Positions 10,095 to 21,479 of a stretch of DNA of 64,000 bases are shown here, piece by piece. The DNA comes from Anastrepha obliqua (lineage: Eukaryota > Arthropoda > Insecta > Diptera > Tephritidae): NCBI RefSeq assembly GCF_027943255.1, contig NC_072893.1, forward strand, positions 22,032,001 through 22,096,000, given 5' to 3'. Numbering within the stretch: position 1 is the first letter of the stretch; the number at the start of each line of letters is the position of its first letter. A program made the position numbers and the translations under genes. The notes beneath the pieces were generated by a model, which did not search any database, had not been told where the DNA came from, and saw only the letters and a program-made list of their open reading frames with translations.

Positions 10095-11006
10095 TATTAT
10101 TATTATTATTATTTATTAGGAAAAATATATAGATATTAAACCTAATTGCATATAAGAGTGCTAGCTACAATGGCCATCGACTCCGAATATATAAGTAAGT
10201 TCCTAATATAATATTATATTAAATCTAAATTCTCAAAATATTTACATAGGATGGTGTTCTTAGCAATTTTAGATACTGATTAGTAATTAAATATTTTTGC
10301 CTAATACTCTCTAAAACCCAACAAGTGTGGAATATATGATCGACGACGGACATAATATTGCTGCAAAAAGGGCATCTTGGTTTTGGACTTCCGGTGAGAA
10401 TATGTTGGTGAGTTATTTGCGTATGCCCGATCCTTAGACGTGTGAAAATGGTTGCTTGTAGACGAGTGATATTACTGGCGTAGAGAAGTTTATCGCGAGT
10501 CGGCTTAAGGTTGAAGTATCGATGTTGGTAATTTTCTCATTCTGTGAGTCGCTTTTGATGGGAGTGTTGACGTAACATTTTTTTCAGATCATTATAATCG
10601 TTTGTCTCATACTAAAAGGTAGGTGCTAATCCAAAGTATTTCGCTGCACTATCAGCTTGTTCATTCACAGGAATGCCGACATGCAAAGGTCACGGATCTT
10701 GGCTATTATTGTTGAGGTCTTGCATGCGTTTTGAACTGCATTTAAGAAGGAAAAACTATCGGAACATATAACGAATTTGCCCTTTAGATGAATGGCATGT
10801 TCTAGAGCTTTGTGGATAGCAAAAGCGTCGGCAGTAAATACAGATGTATGTGGAGGAAGCGTACCGCCTCTGATGGTACTGCCGTTCGATGAGGTAACTG
10901 CAAAGGCAGTGTTTGTTGCTTTAGAGCCGTCAGTAAAAATAGTTACAAAATTTACTTGTTTGTAGTTGTTGAAGATTTCCAAAAACAAATTGTAAGAAAC
11001 TTTCAT
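10095..11006 (-). mobile_element. I-like LINE fragment with (TAA)n tail
   Basis: The minus strand encodes an RNase H domain at 11006-10665 (VTIFTDGSKATNTAFAV, FTADAFAIHKALEHAI, FVICSDSFSFLNAVQ). Next comes a C-terminal part with a zinc-knuckle-like CPFCSNIMSVVDHIFHTC at about 10375-10320, preceded by ATIFTRLRIGHTQITHQHIL. The 3' end carries a (TAA)n tail at 10095-10115, a hallmark of I-type elements. It is 5'-truncated with at least one frameshift. Confidence 0.78.
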
Positions 11007-11009
11007 TAC

Positions 11010-11640
11010 TGGTGTTGGATTTATTTAAAGCATGGAGCATGTATCAATTTTGAATTCACTTATCAGCCAAAATTCCAATTTTTACTTTTTTTTTTGCTTC
11101 GTTCAAACACGAGTTTATGGTCTTAACTAAAGCACTTATTTTTGTTTTTTTCATTTTTCATGAGCCTGTCAGGAGTTATGCTGACAACGCGGACGCACCT
11201 TTTTTTCTAGGGGTCACCGGAAATGACGTAACAATGGAGGGGTTTTAATTTTTTTTTTTAATTTTCAGAAATTATTCTTTAAATATGTATCTATAAGACA
11301 GAAAAAAGTTTGAATTAAATAAATAATTTTTTACATGGAAAAAAAAATATTGAAAATAGGCCTTTTTTTACCAGACGCAACCCATGTAACCCCTTAAATA
11401 GAAGAACAAAAGCAGACCTCCCCGCAAATGCTGTTTTGTTGGAACGTAATTTGACCTTTTGACTGTAATAAAAAAAATTTGTGTGTTTACTAATATTCAC
11501 TGTGACATATCAAATTTACTTGATTTTTTGGCGTCTTTAACATAGAATAGCTGTCACTGTCAAAATATTGACTACATAAATAGATATGAGGTTAGTAACA
11601 AATACGAAACTAATTCGTTGTACACCCGATACTATTTTTG
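11010..11640. other. AT-rich intergenic, no gene seen
   Basis: The stretch is made of poly-T and AT-rich sequence with no frame resembling a known protein. It may hold unrecognised transposon debris between two LINE fragments. Confidence 0.4.
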
Positions 11641-12000
11641 TTAAAATGGGGTTGGTCCAATAAATAGCCCTTCTGATCCTTTTTTGGCATACAAGTCTGC
11701 CTTCTCGTTTCCTTCGTGCCCCTCATGTCCTGGTACCCAAATCAGTGAGGTTAGGACTTTTGACTTGAATGTGAAGCTATTCAAGGCTTTGAGCACCGAT
11801 TGGCTGTCCGAAAGTATTTTAATTTTTACTTTCTCGAACCCTCCTTTGGATATGATTTCCACTGTTTCCATTATTAGAGCTCCGCATGGAAAATTGTGGT
11901 ATTTTGGCCTCTTTATCCGATTTTCAATGTGTAGCTTCCAATGCAGTTTGGCTTGGAAGTGCTGAAAATCAAAACACAAATCCAAAAGCCAGAATTGCAT
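11640..12000 (-). mobile_element. LINE fragment, RNase H domain
   Basis: The minus strand encodes IKILSDSQSVLKALNSFTFK, then LIWVPGHEGHEGNEKADLYA, the typical RNase H block of I/R1-group LINEs. It is very similar to the piece at 30095-30590 (LKALNSFTFKAKV), so the two belong to one family. A short internal deletion joins SKVLTS directly to LIWVPG. Confidence 0.75.
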
Positions 12001-12296
12001 ATTCGAGATTCTTTTTTTTTTTTGCCAGCCTTACTTTATTTGCTTTTCCTAATGGTTGTTTATTTTTTGGGGCAATTAATTCGTTCATTAAAAAAATTTT
12101 ATAAAAAAAAAAGTATTAAGTAAAGTGATATTTATCAATATTTATTAATTACAAAATGATAGTTTTTCCATATATTTCTTATTCTATAAAAGGATGTCAC
12201 ACCCTCTTCTAAAACTTCAGTAAGTATCGTTTAAGTAAATTGAAATATTTGATAGTAAAAAATAAAGTCGGATCACCCCAAAGCTATCAGTATCAT

Positions 12297-13266
12297 TTAT
12301 TCTCGTATGGGAATTACTGTGGGCTGCCAAGGCACTTCTGTTGTAGTTGTTATGCGTTCGAAAAATGAATTTTCTAACATGATCATCGGCACGCAAGTGT
12401 TTTCAGATAGCGTCTTAGCTGTAGCTTCTCTGTTGGCAATGGGTTGTATATTCGTTACAGCAGCAGGTCGTTCAGATGGTACAGTGATTGGTGACTAAGA
12501 AAAAAAGTAGGCAAAAGGAGAACATTAGTTGCTACATCTTTAGTGTGAAATTTAAAATTATGGACACCAAATTTCCCAAGAGAGAGAGCAAATTACGTAC
12601 TCACCTCTACGACATCCCCTGTAAATATCAAAGTTATTCACCACCCCGCCCGTACTCACCAACTCAGGCACCGGATATGGCACTGGCCTTGCAATTGGCA
12701 CTGGCAGCACCGGTGGATAGAACTTGCGCGCGATGAATGCATGAATTATTGACGCAATGCTCAACGCTGCTGCTGTCTTGGCGGGCACAATAATGGGCGC
12801 TGGTGGCGGACCCACAGGAGCGGCAGGTGCGACTACAGGTGGAAAATATGGCGGCCGATATAAAGGCGGTGGTGGCGGTGCAAAAGTAGGATTCTGGTAG
12901 GGATGCGGTGGGTACCATGGAGGCAAGGCATAGGAATTTGGTGCGGCATACGGTGGCGGAGCATAAGGATGATAGGGAAGAGCGAAAGGGGGCTGTGCAA
13001 ACGGAGAGCCCAAACCAAATGGCGCAAACGGTACGGGCCCAAATGGCGCTGGCAAATAGGGACCATTTGAGTCTAGGCCATAGATGCTGCGTTTATGACG
13101 ACGAGCAGTCGAACTCAAAGACATGGTGCAGAGCTGAAATTAAAACACAAAAAAAAAAAAAAAAATAGGTTACTTTTTTGATTGTTCAAATATCAAAGAC
13201 CTCATTATTTTTACTCACCACCCAGATGATGCGTTGCAAATACTTGTGGCGGCAGCTCAACAGCAT
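12297..13266 (-). CDS. secreted proline/tyrosine-rich protein, three exons
   Basis: I rebuilt this gene from splice sites. Exon 1 is 13219-13266 (48 nt), exon 2 is 12660-13133 (474 nt) and exon 3 is 12297-12494 (198 nt). Both donors are GTGAGT, the acceptors are TTTCAG and TCTTAG, and every junction is phase 0, giving 239 aa. The first 26 or so residues (MLLSCRHKYLQRIIWVLCTM...) look like a signal peptide. A basic RRHKR site follows, then a core of PYxPAPF, PFALPYHPYAPPPY and YPPHPYQNP repeats rich in Pro, Tyr, Phe and Ala. A hydrophobic patch AAALSIASIIHAFIA comes next. Exon 3 adds an unrelated Thr/Glu/Val-rich tail ending PIRE. It could be a cuticle, eggshell or secretory-gland protein, or a processed precursor. 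I do not recognise its family. The first Met of exon 2 (13124) is an internal residue. Confidence 0.8.
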
Positions 13267-13300
13267 TTCACTCCAACTCACTTTCGATGTCTACAAATCA

Positions 13301-13339
13301 TCTACTGAATTCAAATCTATGCTGCACTCTCTTTATATA
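13301..13339 (-). promoter_or_regulatory. TATA box plus initiator of the proline-rich gene
   Basis: On the minus strand TATATAAAG occupies 13339-13331 and an initiator-like TCAGTAGA 13308-13301. The initiator A is about 32 bases downstream of the TATA start, the usual spacing. The start codon is a further 40 bases downstream. This supports exon 1 as the true first exon and suggests strong, regulated expression. Confidence 0.72.
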
Positions 13340-13389
13340 AATACTCTTTCTGCTTGCCAAGCTGGGCCTTCTTTTGCAGATGCAAATTA

Positions 13390-14150
13390 GCGGTGATGTG
13401 CAAGTCAGAATGAATTTCTTGCAAGTTAGAATGATGTTGCAAGTTCACCATTTCGCAGACGGTTATATGCAAATGTTGCGATTTGCTTTTTTTCTTCTTC
13501 TTATTCATAATTTAAAAGAAACTAGACAATACTTTTACTTGTAATCAGTCTTAATTGGTGTTATGTTGACAAATTGCAACAAATGCATGATTTTTTTTTT
13601 TTGTGCGCCAACACTTTTTTCACCACTTTTTAAGCTCTACGGATTTTAATTTATCTCGATTTCCAGCAAAAGATTCTGTGCCTGTTGAAAGGTGGTGCAT
13701 ATCACAGACGTAAGAAGATGAGACACAGTGCAGAGCATAAGGGTAGGTCAAGTCCAAGAGTGATAGAAACAAGATTGCACCCATCAGAGAGTGCGTGACG
13801 TCGCATTAGCTGAGTTGTGCAGTTTTTCTAACCATTTGCTCTCCGCAATAAATTTAGTACTTTTTTATACCCAAATGCGAAAATTTTTAAGTTGGTGTTT
13901 GCTTCTTATTTTTAATTTAAAGCTACCGAAGCTGTAAGTTAAAAAAAACTGTATTATTGAACAAAGGAAGTTAAAAAAGTTCACTAAGAGAAGATTTTAG
14001 TGCTAATGGAAATTTGTTGATCCTTATAAAATTTGAAAGTGCAAATTTAATTGTTTGCTCCTTTTAAGGTTATGCAAGAATATTAAATCTTCTTCTCTCA
14101 ACTCTTCTTAAGATTGAAAACCTTTTTACACATTTTAAAAGGCGTTTGAA
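13390..14150. other. intergenic, short TGCAAGT repeats, no gene seen
   Basis: Three spaced copies of TGCAAGTYAGAATGA-like sequence lie at about 13398-13450, upstream of the proline-rich promoter. The rest is AT-rich without a coding frame. The repeats could be upstream control sites, but nothing shows this directly. Confidence 0.4.
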
Positions 14151-15390
14151 TTTACTGAATGCGGCTGATATGTGTTGGTATATATTACAGGGGCTATGAA
14201 AACATGTCCCACGGAAGCATTGAGTGTGCTCCTGAACATACCACCGCTTCCAATCTTGATTGAAAGGGAAGCTCGCTCGAGTGCCTTAAGATTAAAAGGT
14301 ATATCTGAACTTAAAAGTGGGGATATGAAAGGACATTTAAAGATCTTAGAAGACTTCCTACATAGTCCCATTCTTCATAGGGATGATATACTATCACCCA
14401 AACCAATACTCTTCAGGGACTTCCAAGTTATAATTAATGAACGCACAGACTGGAGAACTAACTCTATCACTTTCAAACCTGGCTCCCAACTATGGTTTAC
14501 TGATGGGTCCAAATTGGAAAATGGTAGAACAGGGGCAGGAATCAATGGGCCTAAATTCAAAAAATCGATTCCGATGGGATTCTACCCAACAATATTCCAG
14601 GCAGAAATACATGCCATTGAAATATGTGTGAGAGAATGCCTTAGCAGGAAAATAAGAGGTAGGTACTCACATCTACATACTTTCAGATAGCCAAGCGGCT
14701 CTAAAAGCCCTTCTATCAACAACTATCACCTCTAAATTGGTAAATGATTGCCTAAACCTTCTCAACACGTTAGGAAACCTCAACAGAGTAACACTAGACT
14801 GGATTCCGGGACATGAAGGACATGAGGGAAATGAAATGGCTGATGACCTTGCAAAACAAGGAGCAAATATGCAACTTACTGGTCCTGAGCCTTTCTGTGG
14901 ACTAACAAAAGGCCACATAAATGAATTCCTTAGAAAATGGGAAGAAAGAAAACTTGCCGCACACTGGCTAAACTGTGCCGGTCAGCGTCAATCCAAACTA
15001 TTCCTAAGTCCCAACAAAGGAATATCTAACAAACTTCTCTCACTAAGCAGAGTAGATCTGCGTCTTTTCACAGGATATCTTACAGGTCACTGCAGCCTGA
15101 GGTATCATCTAAATAATATTGGTCTATCTGAGACCAATGCCTGTCGCTTTTGCGAAATGGACATAGAAAGCTCAGAACATGTGCTTTGTGAATGTCCTGC
15201 GTTGGGCAGACAGAGACTTCATCATCTTGGTGGTATCGTAGTATCTCCATGCAATCTTTGGAACAACAAACCCAAAATTGTGCTAAAATTTTTAAAAAGC
15301 CTAAAACTCTAGGGTTACAAAAATAGGCCTTCCACAATAAATCAGCTCTGGTCGCAGTGCGTAATGGCCTTCTAATAATAATAAACACTG
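14150..15390 (+). mobile_element. 5'-truncated LINE with RNase H and zinc-knuckle, (TAA)n tail
   Basis: Coding remains start at the reverse-transcriptase end (YITGAMKTCPTEALSVLLNI, about 14178). The RNase H domain follows (LWFTDGSKLENGRTGAGING, FQAEIHAIEICV, then LDWIPGHEGHEGNEMADDLA). Last comes a C-terminal zinc-knuckle CRFCEMDIESSEHVLCECPA at about 15140-15200, and the frame ends at 15312. A frameshift at about 14660 splits the RNase H domain. The 3' end near 15384 carries TAATAATAATAA. This is the longest I/R1-group fragment in the window and it is not functional. Confidence 0.85.
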
Positions 15391-16370
15391 AATGCGGATT
15401 AAAACCATAGAGGTGTAATCGTTTCTTCCGGTCATCAATCCTTAGTGACACATAGGGCATCAAGAGGTGTATTTATAGTAAAAATAAGCAAAAACATACC
15501 AGAAAATACTAAAAAAACCATCACGGCATTTTTACATAAAGAGTACCTTATCTTGTTACATAACCTCAAATATAGCAAAAAAGTCGTTCCCTTAACAAAA
15601 GAGTTTCTCTTAACAAAAAAAAAAAAAAAAATCGTAAATTAAATTGTACACAACCATAACATATTTATTTAAAAGACCCATATTTTAAAACCAATTTGAC
15701 ACGCATACAAAGTTCTTTAAGTAATTCAACAAAAAATTGGTGTTTTATTTTCTTTAAACAGGCATTTTAGTGTGTTTTTATATCCAAAGCTAGGCAACAC
15801 TGCTGTAGCGAGAGAGAGAGGTTTGAGTGCCGAAAGCAGCAGAACACCAACAATAACGGCAATCGCGGGCAATGCGATCAGATATTAAAAAAAGTAAAGC
15901 TAAATAAAACTGAGTAAATTCATGAACTAATTTTTAAAAAATTTATATTTTACAAAATTATAAACATTACTTTTAATTAAAACAGGCTAGAAAAATGTCA
16001 TGAAGGAAGAACTAAAACTTCAAGACTAAATAACAAAAAAATACCAAATCAAGTTATGAAAATGGTAATCTGGCCATCCCGGTGCTAATAGAACGTCACT
16101 CATTGTCAAATTTGCGATAGGCTGGCGCCTCATTATTCTTTCCATCATGGGTCAAGTCGTATGAATATATAAAAGAGCTTCAGCCTTGTAAGTTTTCGAT
16201 GAGTAGAGAAAAATTGGCTGTTAGCATAAGAAAGAAATGGCTTGGCCAAAAACACTCAAGCAGTTACCGCCTGGGAAATGACACAAAAACAAATGTGGCG
16301 TTGCTTCAATTGAGAATTTGTATTTTTTGTTTTTTTGTCGAAACAACTAGCAAGTACAGCACTCAGCCAA
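15390..16370. other. intergenic, no gene seen
   Basis: This is an AT-rich stretch with an A-run at about 15618. A possible TATA box (TATATAAAAG, about 16169-16178) is followed by a 5'-leader-like stretch that is cut off by LINE sequence at about 16373. I see no protein that I can support. Confidence 0.4.
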
Positions 16371-16372
16371 CA

Positions 16373-17110
16373 TTAAGTAAATTGTACTGCACTGGGCTTC
16401 CCTTTATAATTTCCTTTAAATCTAGCCAACCTCCGAAGAAATCTGAGCAGATCTTGTGGTGCCAAGGAGCCAAGGTAGTCACTTCTTAACACATCAGTGC
16501 CAAAAACATCAAGCCTGATACAAGCGAAGGCTGGGCAGATGGCCAGAAAGTGGCTCGCCGTCTCATTCTCCTCTCCATATGCTGGGCACAGTGCACTGTC
16601 TGAGATGCCTACCTTTTCCATGTGTTTCACCCATAAAAAGTAGCCCGTCAACAGTACAATCAGCTGTCTATAGTCTCTTCTGCATAATGACAAGAGGATC
16701 TGCGACAGTTGGACGGACATGAGAGGTACCATCAATTTTGTCCATCTGTAGCCTCTCTCATCCTACCAAGCTCGCTTGTGGGCTCTAGTAACCCATTTGC
16801 TAACCATGGCTTTGATGGCTGCAGAAGGGAGTAGCAGAACGGACTCTGTGACCAACTTTTTTCGCCAGGAGCTCATCCTAGCTAAAGAGTCAGAGATCCT
16901 GTTACTCACATGTCCCGGGACCCATGTTAGCATCAGGCTATTATGTCTACCAACATGGTTCAGCCTGGATTTACTAGACTACTCTTGAAGTGATTAGAGG
17001 GCTGTCTAAGGCCATGAGCCCAGCTTTGCCTTCGCTGCAGTCATATACAGATCTGCCTTTCCCCCTGTTTTCCACAACAAAGTTCTTGCTTCTTGAATTT
17101 GTATACGGCA
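16373..17110 (-). mobile_element. LINE fragment, RNase H end and C-terminal domain
   Basis: The minus strand encodes LTWVPGHVSN...SDSLARMSSWRKKL (about 16920-16850) and LLTGYFLWVKHMEKVG. The modified zinc-knuckle CPAYGEENETASHFLAICPA is at about 16600-16530, and the frame ends at 16373. Stops and frameshifts are frequent. The first cysteine pair of the knuckle is altered (CPAYG), so even this domain has decayed. Confidence 0.7.
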
Positions 17111-17515
17111 ACAATTGCTCACTTCTTTTTCTTCTTCTTCGTTTATTGAGGAAAATTCCTATTTACAACAATATAAACCTGTACTGTAGTTCAGTGGATT
17201 CGAATGTCCAGAATTTGTGCCATCTCTTCAGTGGTCTAGGCTGGATTATTCTGCCGTTCATTGCCTTACATGCAATGCGTTCGCTTGACGCTCTGCGAAA
17301 ATGATCTCTTCACACTTTTCTCCTTCCTTTCATTCACAGGCTTACGTCTGTTACATCACAAATCCCTATAATTTCGCCATTTGGTTTTCTGTCATACAAT
17401 GTGCGTCTTGTTATTGTCTGTAGTGTTTTCAGTGCTAATATACTGCTAGGCTATGGAAGTGCCTGCTCTAGTTTCCGCCGCATACGTTAGAATCTATCGA
17501 ATGCATGTCTTATAA
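17110..17515. other. no gene recognised
   Basis: The stretch holds a TTCTTC-type run (about 17128-17145) and non-coding sequence. It could be the 3' tail of another (GAA)n-tailed LINE like the one at 17826. Confidence 0.35.
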
Positions 17516-17800
17516 AAGGTGGTTAAGTTTTAAGGGCCGGTGTTGATTTTGAATAAAATACAATTTTTTTAAGAAATTATTGTCATTTCTCTTTATTATG
17601 ATAACACTGGTATGGCTCAATTACGTGTGGAACAAAATATTGGCCAAATGACTGCTGCGGCCACGGCGGTACACCTCCATCCGGTGATCCAAATTTTCGA
17701 TAACGCTGAGGCATAATTGAGGTTCTATGCCGTTAATGTGCCGAACCACCTCATCCTTTAGCTCTTGAATTGTTGCTGGCTTATCGATTTCCTTATATTT
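17516..17800 (-). mobile_element. DD41D-type element, family 3, 3'-end fragment
   Basis: The end sequence AAAGGTGGTTAAGTTTTAAG at 17516, beside TA, matches the right end of the element at 20373-21464. The body (CAGCAACAATTCAAGAGCT, ATAGAACCTCAATTATGCCT on the minus strand) matches that element's 3' coding part. It is truncated at about 17800. It shows the uninterrupted sequence CATTAACGGCATAG, which is the empty site for the MITE at 20535. Confidence 0.75.
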
Positions 17801-17825
17801 CCTTATATCTTCACTATTTCCTTAT

Positions 17826-19030
17826 ATCCTTCTTCTTCTTCTTCTTCTTGATTGGTGGGATAACCACTTAAGCGATTTTGGCCGAGTTTAACAAAGCGCG
17901 CCAGTTATTTCTTTCTCGCGCTTAACCGGTGCAAGTTGGACCCACCAAGGGAAGCCAAGTCATTCTCCACCTGATCTTTCCAACGCAGAGGAGGGAAGAC
18001 CTTCCTCTTCCTCTTCCTCTGCTACCACCAGCTGGTACCGCATCGAATACTTTCAGTGCCGGAGCGTTTGTATCCATTCGGACGACATGACCCAGCCAGC
18101 TACATATGTATGTCTACGTCGTCGTACAGCTAATACAACTCATCATTACATCGCCTGCGATATTCACCGTTGCCAACGTGCAAAGGTCCAAAAATCTTAC
18201 GCAGAATCTTTCTCTCAAACACTCCAAGCGATGCCTCATCGAATATTGTCCTCGTCCACGCTTCTACACCATACATTAGAACGGGCATGATGAGAGTCCT
18301 GCAGTGTGTTAGTTTTGTTCGTCGAGAGAGGACTTTACAACTCAATTGCCTACTTAGTCCAAAGTAGCTCTTTTTACCAAGAGAAATTCTTCGTTGGATT
18401 TCAAAGCTGACATTGTTATCGGTGTTAATGCTGGTTCCTAGATAAACGAAGCCCCTTACTACCTCGAAATCATAACTGGCAACAGTGACGTGGGAGCCGA
18501 TGCGCGAATGCGCCGACTGTTTGTTTGATGACACGAGGTACTTCGTTTTGTCCTCTAATTCGAGACCACCACCAGACCTATTCGCTTTGCCTCTTTAACC
18601 AGTTTGGAAAAGGCAGAAATTACAGTGCGGTTGTTAAGGCCGATAATGTCAATATCATCGGCATATGCCAACAATCGCACGCTCTTATAAATAATTGTGC
18701 CCGAGCAATTAAGTTCTGCGGCTCGCACGATCGTTTCCAGCATCAGGTCAAAGAAGTCGCACGACAACCAGTCGCCCTGTCGGAAATCTCGTTTGATATC
18801 AAACGGCGCAGAGAGGTTCTTCCCAATTCTGACGGCGCTGCTCGTATTGAGCAACGTCATCCTGCATAGCCATATTAGTTTTGCGGGGATACCAAATTCA
18901 GACATCGCGGCATACAGGCAACTCCTTTCCGTACTGTCGAATGCAGCTTTGAAGTCGACGAAAAGGTGGTGTGTGTCAATTCTCCTTTCATGGGTATTTT
19001 CCAATACTTGGCGTAATGCGAATATCTGGT
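17826..19030 (-). mobile_element. RTE-like non-LTR retrotransposon, 5'-truncated
   Basis: The minus strand encodes reverse transcriptase motifs: LFVDFKAAFDSTERS (about 18965), DFRQGDWLSCDFFDLMLE (about 18790) and the catalytic LLAYADDIDIIGLNNRT (about 18670). The thumb and C-terminal parts follow: VRGFVYLGTSINTDNN, RTLIMPVLMYGVEAWT, FERKILRKIFGPLHVG and a degraded RWKDQVENDLASLG tail near 17970. The 3' end has an (AAG)n tail at 17826-17848. There is no RNase H, unlike the other LINEs here. The copy is broken into several frames. Assignment to RTE rather than a neighbouring clade is from memory. Confidence 0.8.
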
Positions 19031-19650
19031 CTTATCTCTCTATCTATTTATTTAAATAATCAAAGTGAAGTACCGCGCGCTAAATTGTGAAAACTCGAAT
19101 GATAATAAAGCCTCCGAATGCAGTTTTTTTCCTTGCGTTCTACTTGTTTGCGCTTATTCTTCCTGTTCTTTTGGTTGGCGCAATCTTGTATGTATGCGTC
19201 TCATTCTTTATTGTTAGTATAGGTTATAGTTAGCAAACAAGTATAAGTATATAGGTACTAAGAATATAAAGGGTGCGCCGTCGACTGGCTTCTTTATAAA
19301 TCACATGCCATTTGGACACTAACAGCTGTTCTCTGTACGCTCAAAGGGTGACAGAAATTCACTATCAAATTTCAAGTTATGCTTCTGTTACCGAAGTTTA
19401 TTTGTTGCATTTTTTTATTATGCATTTACACTATAATATAATACATACTTACTCATAACATATGCATGTGTACATATATGAATATATATGTATATGTATA
19501 TATGTATGTTATATTATCTAAATACATTAATTATAGCTTTTACTAAGTAGTGAGAGGCAGGAATGAAAGTAGACATGAATTTTTTCAATCAATGATAGAG
19601 ACTGAGTATGCACAGTAAGTACTATTACAGATGTATGTATGTATGTATTT
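19030..19650. other. intergenic with TATG/TATA microsatellites
   Basis: ATATATGTATATGTATAT-type runs lie at about 19470-19510 and (ATGT)n at about 19632-19646. No coding frame is supported. Confidence 0.5.
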
Positions 19651-19653
19651 ATA

Positions 19654-20219
19654 AAGGGTTTTCCAATAACAGGTGTTATTGGTGAATGGATTGCGCTTTC
19701 GAGAGATGATTAACCATTTTTTTATCGCCGGAATTGGATGGTATTGATCTGGACAACGTTTATTTTCAACAAGACGGCGCTACGTGCCACACACGCAACG
19801 AAACCTTTGATCTTTAACGGGAAAAGTGTCCGGACCCTGTTATCTCTCGAAGAGGTGATCACAATTGGCCCCCAAGATCTTGTGATTTAACACCTTGACA
19901 CTTTTTTCTTTGGGACCACGTGAAAGAGAAGGTCTACGCCAACAGTCCAGTGTCGATTAAAGACCTCAAAGATGGAATTCGTGAGGCTATCGAGGACATA
20001 GGACAGCCACTTTGCAATTCGGTTATGGAAAATTTCATGAAAAAGATATTGTCCTGAAAGCGTGGTCGTGGTGGTCATTTGTCTGATGTTATTTTCCGCT
20101 ATTAACGGCATAGTGGAATCTCCTCTTTATAATGAAATAAACATCCGATCATTTATATTTATTAAAAAATAGCATTTTTCTTTGAATATCAAAATAACAC
20201 CTCTTATTGGAAAACCCTT
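19654..20219 (+). mobile_element. DD41D (rosa-like) deletion derivative, 566 bp, TA-flanked
   Basis: The element starts AAGGGTTTTCCAATAACAGG and ends with the matching inverse CTCTTATTGGAAAACCCTT, and TA stands on both sides. The left repeat is joined directly to GGTGAATGGATTGCGC, so the N-terminal two thirds of the transposase are gone. The remainder keeps QQDGATCHTRNETFD, SRRGDHNWPPRSCDLTP and the HFFLWDHVKEKVYANSP region with stops. The expected third aspartate is read as His here. The element at 40767-41428 has the same join, so a deleted form has been multiplied. Confidence 0.87.
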
Positions 20220-20372
20220 TAGCTAAGAAAAGTGAATTTGCGTATTTACTGCATGCATTTAAATGCGTTTAATTTTATTTTTTTTCTAATGAAAACTGTC
20301 TTATTTGTAAATTTTGTGACTTTGAAAACTTAAGAAAGGTTATTTTCGTGGACTTGTCTATTTATTTATGTA

Positions 20373-21464
20373 AACGGTGGTTCAATTTCAAAGGCCGATG
20401 TTGAATGTGAACCACACCTAAACGTCAACGACACCGTTGGACTTCTTTCTTTGAAATTATTTGAAAGAAAAGGTGTAAGTCGATAAGCCAGCAACAATTC
20501 AAGAGCTAAAGGATGAGATAATTCGGCACATTAAGGGGGGAGCTTGGTTTATGAGGTTTAAAAATTGCATCTCTTTGCGATTTTTTTTTTAAGGAAAAAA
20601 TTAATTTAGCATTGCAAAGTTTTTTTCTATCTTTTAATGACCATTTAAAAAGTATAAAAAATTTTTGTACTGGTTAAAATAAGTTGAAAAAAATGTTTAA
20701 CATAGAAACAAGCGCTGCAACGCTGGAGTTTCCAACTGGCGTACAAGATACAGCTCGTAATTATTATCTAAAGCAAAAATTCAAATGGATTTCTAATTAT
20801 CATGATTTTTTATTCTAGATGAACTAAGAAAACTGAGAGAAATTCCAAAATTTCAACTCTTTGGAGGTTTTAAAGAAAAAAATGCCTTTCTATAAAAAAA
20901 AAATCACTTCAACTTGGTGTAAAAATCTTGAAAAAAAATTTTTTATCTATTTTGTTAGTTCAAATAGAAGAGAATTTAATACTGAAGGGAACAAGCTATG
21001 ATTCATTTCAAAAGGTCCATTATTTTTTTTTCATTCATGTACGCCAATTCAAAGAAATCATAAAAATGAAAAGTCGAGAAAAGAAGATAAAGTTTGTACT
21101 ATAGCTGTACGGTCACAGCGTAACTACCTAACGCTCGCCTACCTTTGGCTTTGTATCTACGGAAATATTGAGAATTAGGTTCTGTAACTTTGTGTGAATA
21201 TTCTGAAATATATTAGGAATCGCTTAAACTGAAACAAAAATTGATTTTTTTGACCTTTTAAGCCAGGCTCCCCCCCTAACGGCATAGAACCTCAATTATG
21301 CCTCAGCGCCATCAAAAATTTGGACCATCGGATGGAGGTGTGCCGCAGCGGCCATTTGGCCGATATTTTGTTCCATACGCATAATAAAGAGAAATGGCAA
21401 TAATTTCCTAAAAAATTGTATTTTATTCAAAATCAACACCGGGCTTTGAAACTTAACCGCCCTT
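20373..21464 (+). mobile_element. DD41D-type element, family 3, carrying a MITE
   Basis: The left end AACGGTGGTTCAATTTCAAA and right end CTTAACCGCCCTT (minus-strand AAGGGCGGTTAAG) are flanked by TA. The body is strongly deleted, keeping only the KPATIQELKDEI-like 3' coding end. A 742-bp MITE (20535-21276) splits it. Its sequence matches the fragment at 17516-17800 on the other strand. Confidence 0.78.
20535..21276. mobile_element. MITE with GGGGGGAGC ends and TAA target duplication
   Basis: The left end GGGGGGAGCTTGGTTTA and the right end, read inward, GGGGGGAGCCTGGCTTA are near-perfect inverted repeats. TAA stands on both sides (20532-20534, 21277-21279). The paralogous fragment at 17516-17800 shows the site with a single TAA, which confirms the duplication. 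A 3-bp TAA duplication and G-rich ends fit PIF/Harbinger-type elements best. If the duplication is really TTAA, piggyBac would be the alternative. No transposase is encoded. Confidence 0.8.
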
Positions 21465-21479
21465 TATAAGCATTTTAAT

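Noticed and set aside
12307..12498. Plus-strand 63-codon frame
   Set aside because: It lies opposite exon 3 of the proline-rich gene, which has supporting splice signals and phase.
12558..12659. Read-through extension of the proline-rich exon 2 (VSTGGVVNNFDIYRG...)
   Set aside because: It begins exactly at a GTGAGT donor, and a phase-matched exon exists downstream.
16169..16490. A gene starting after the TATATAAAAG at 16169
   Set aside because: The 96-codon frame has no recognisable features and its second half is antisense LINE sequence.
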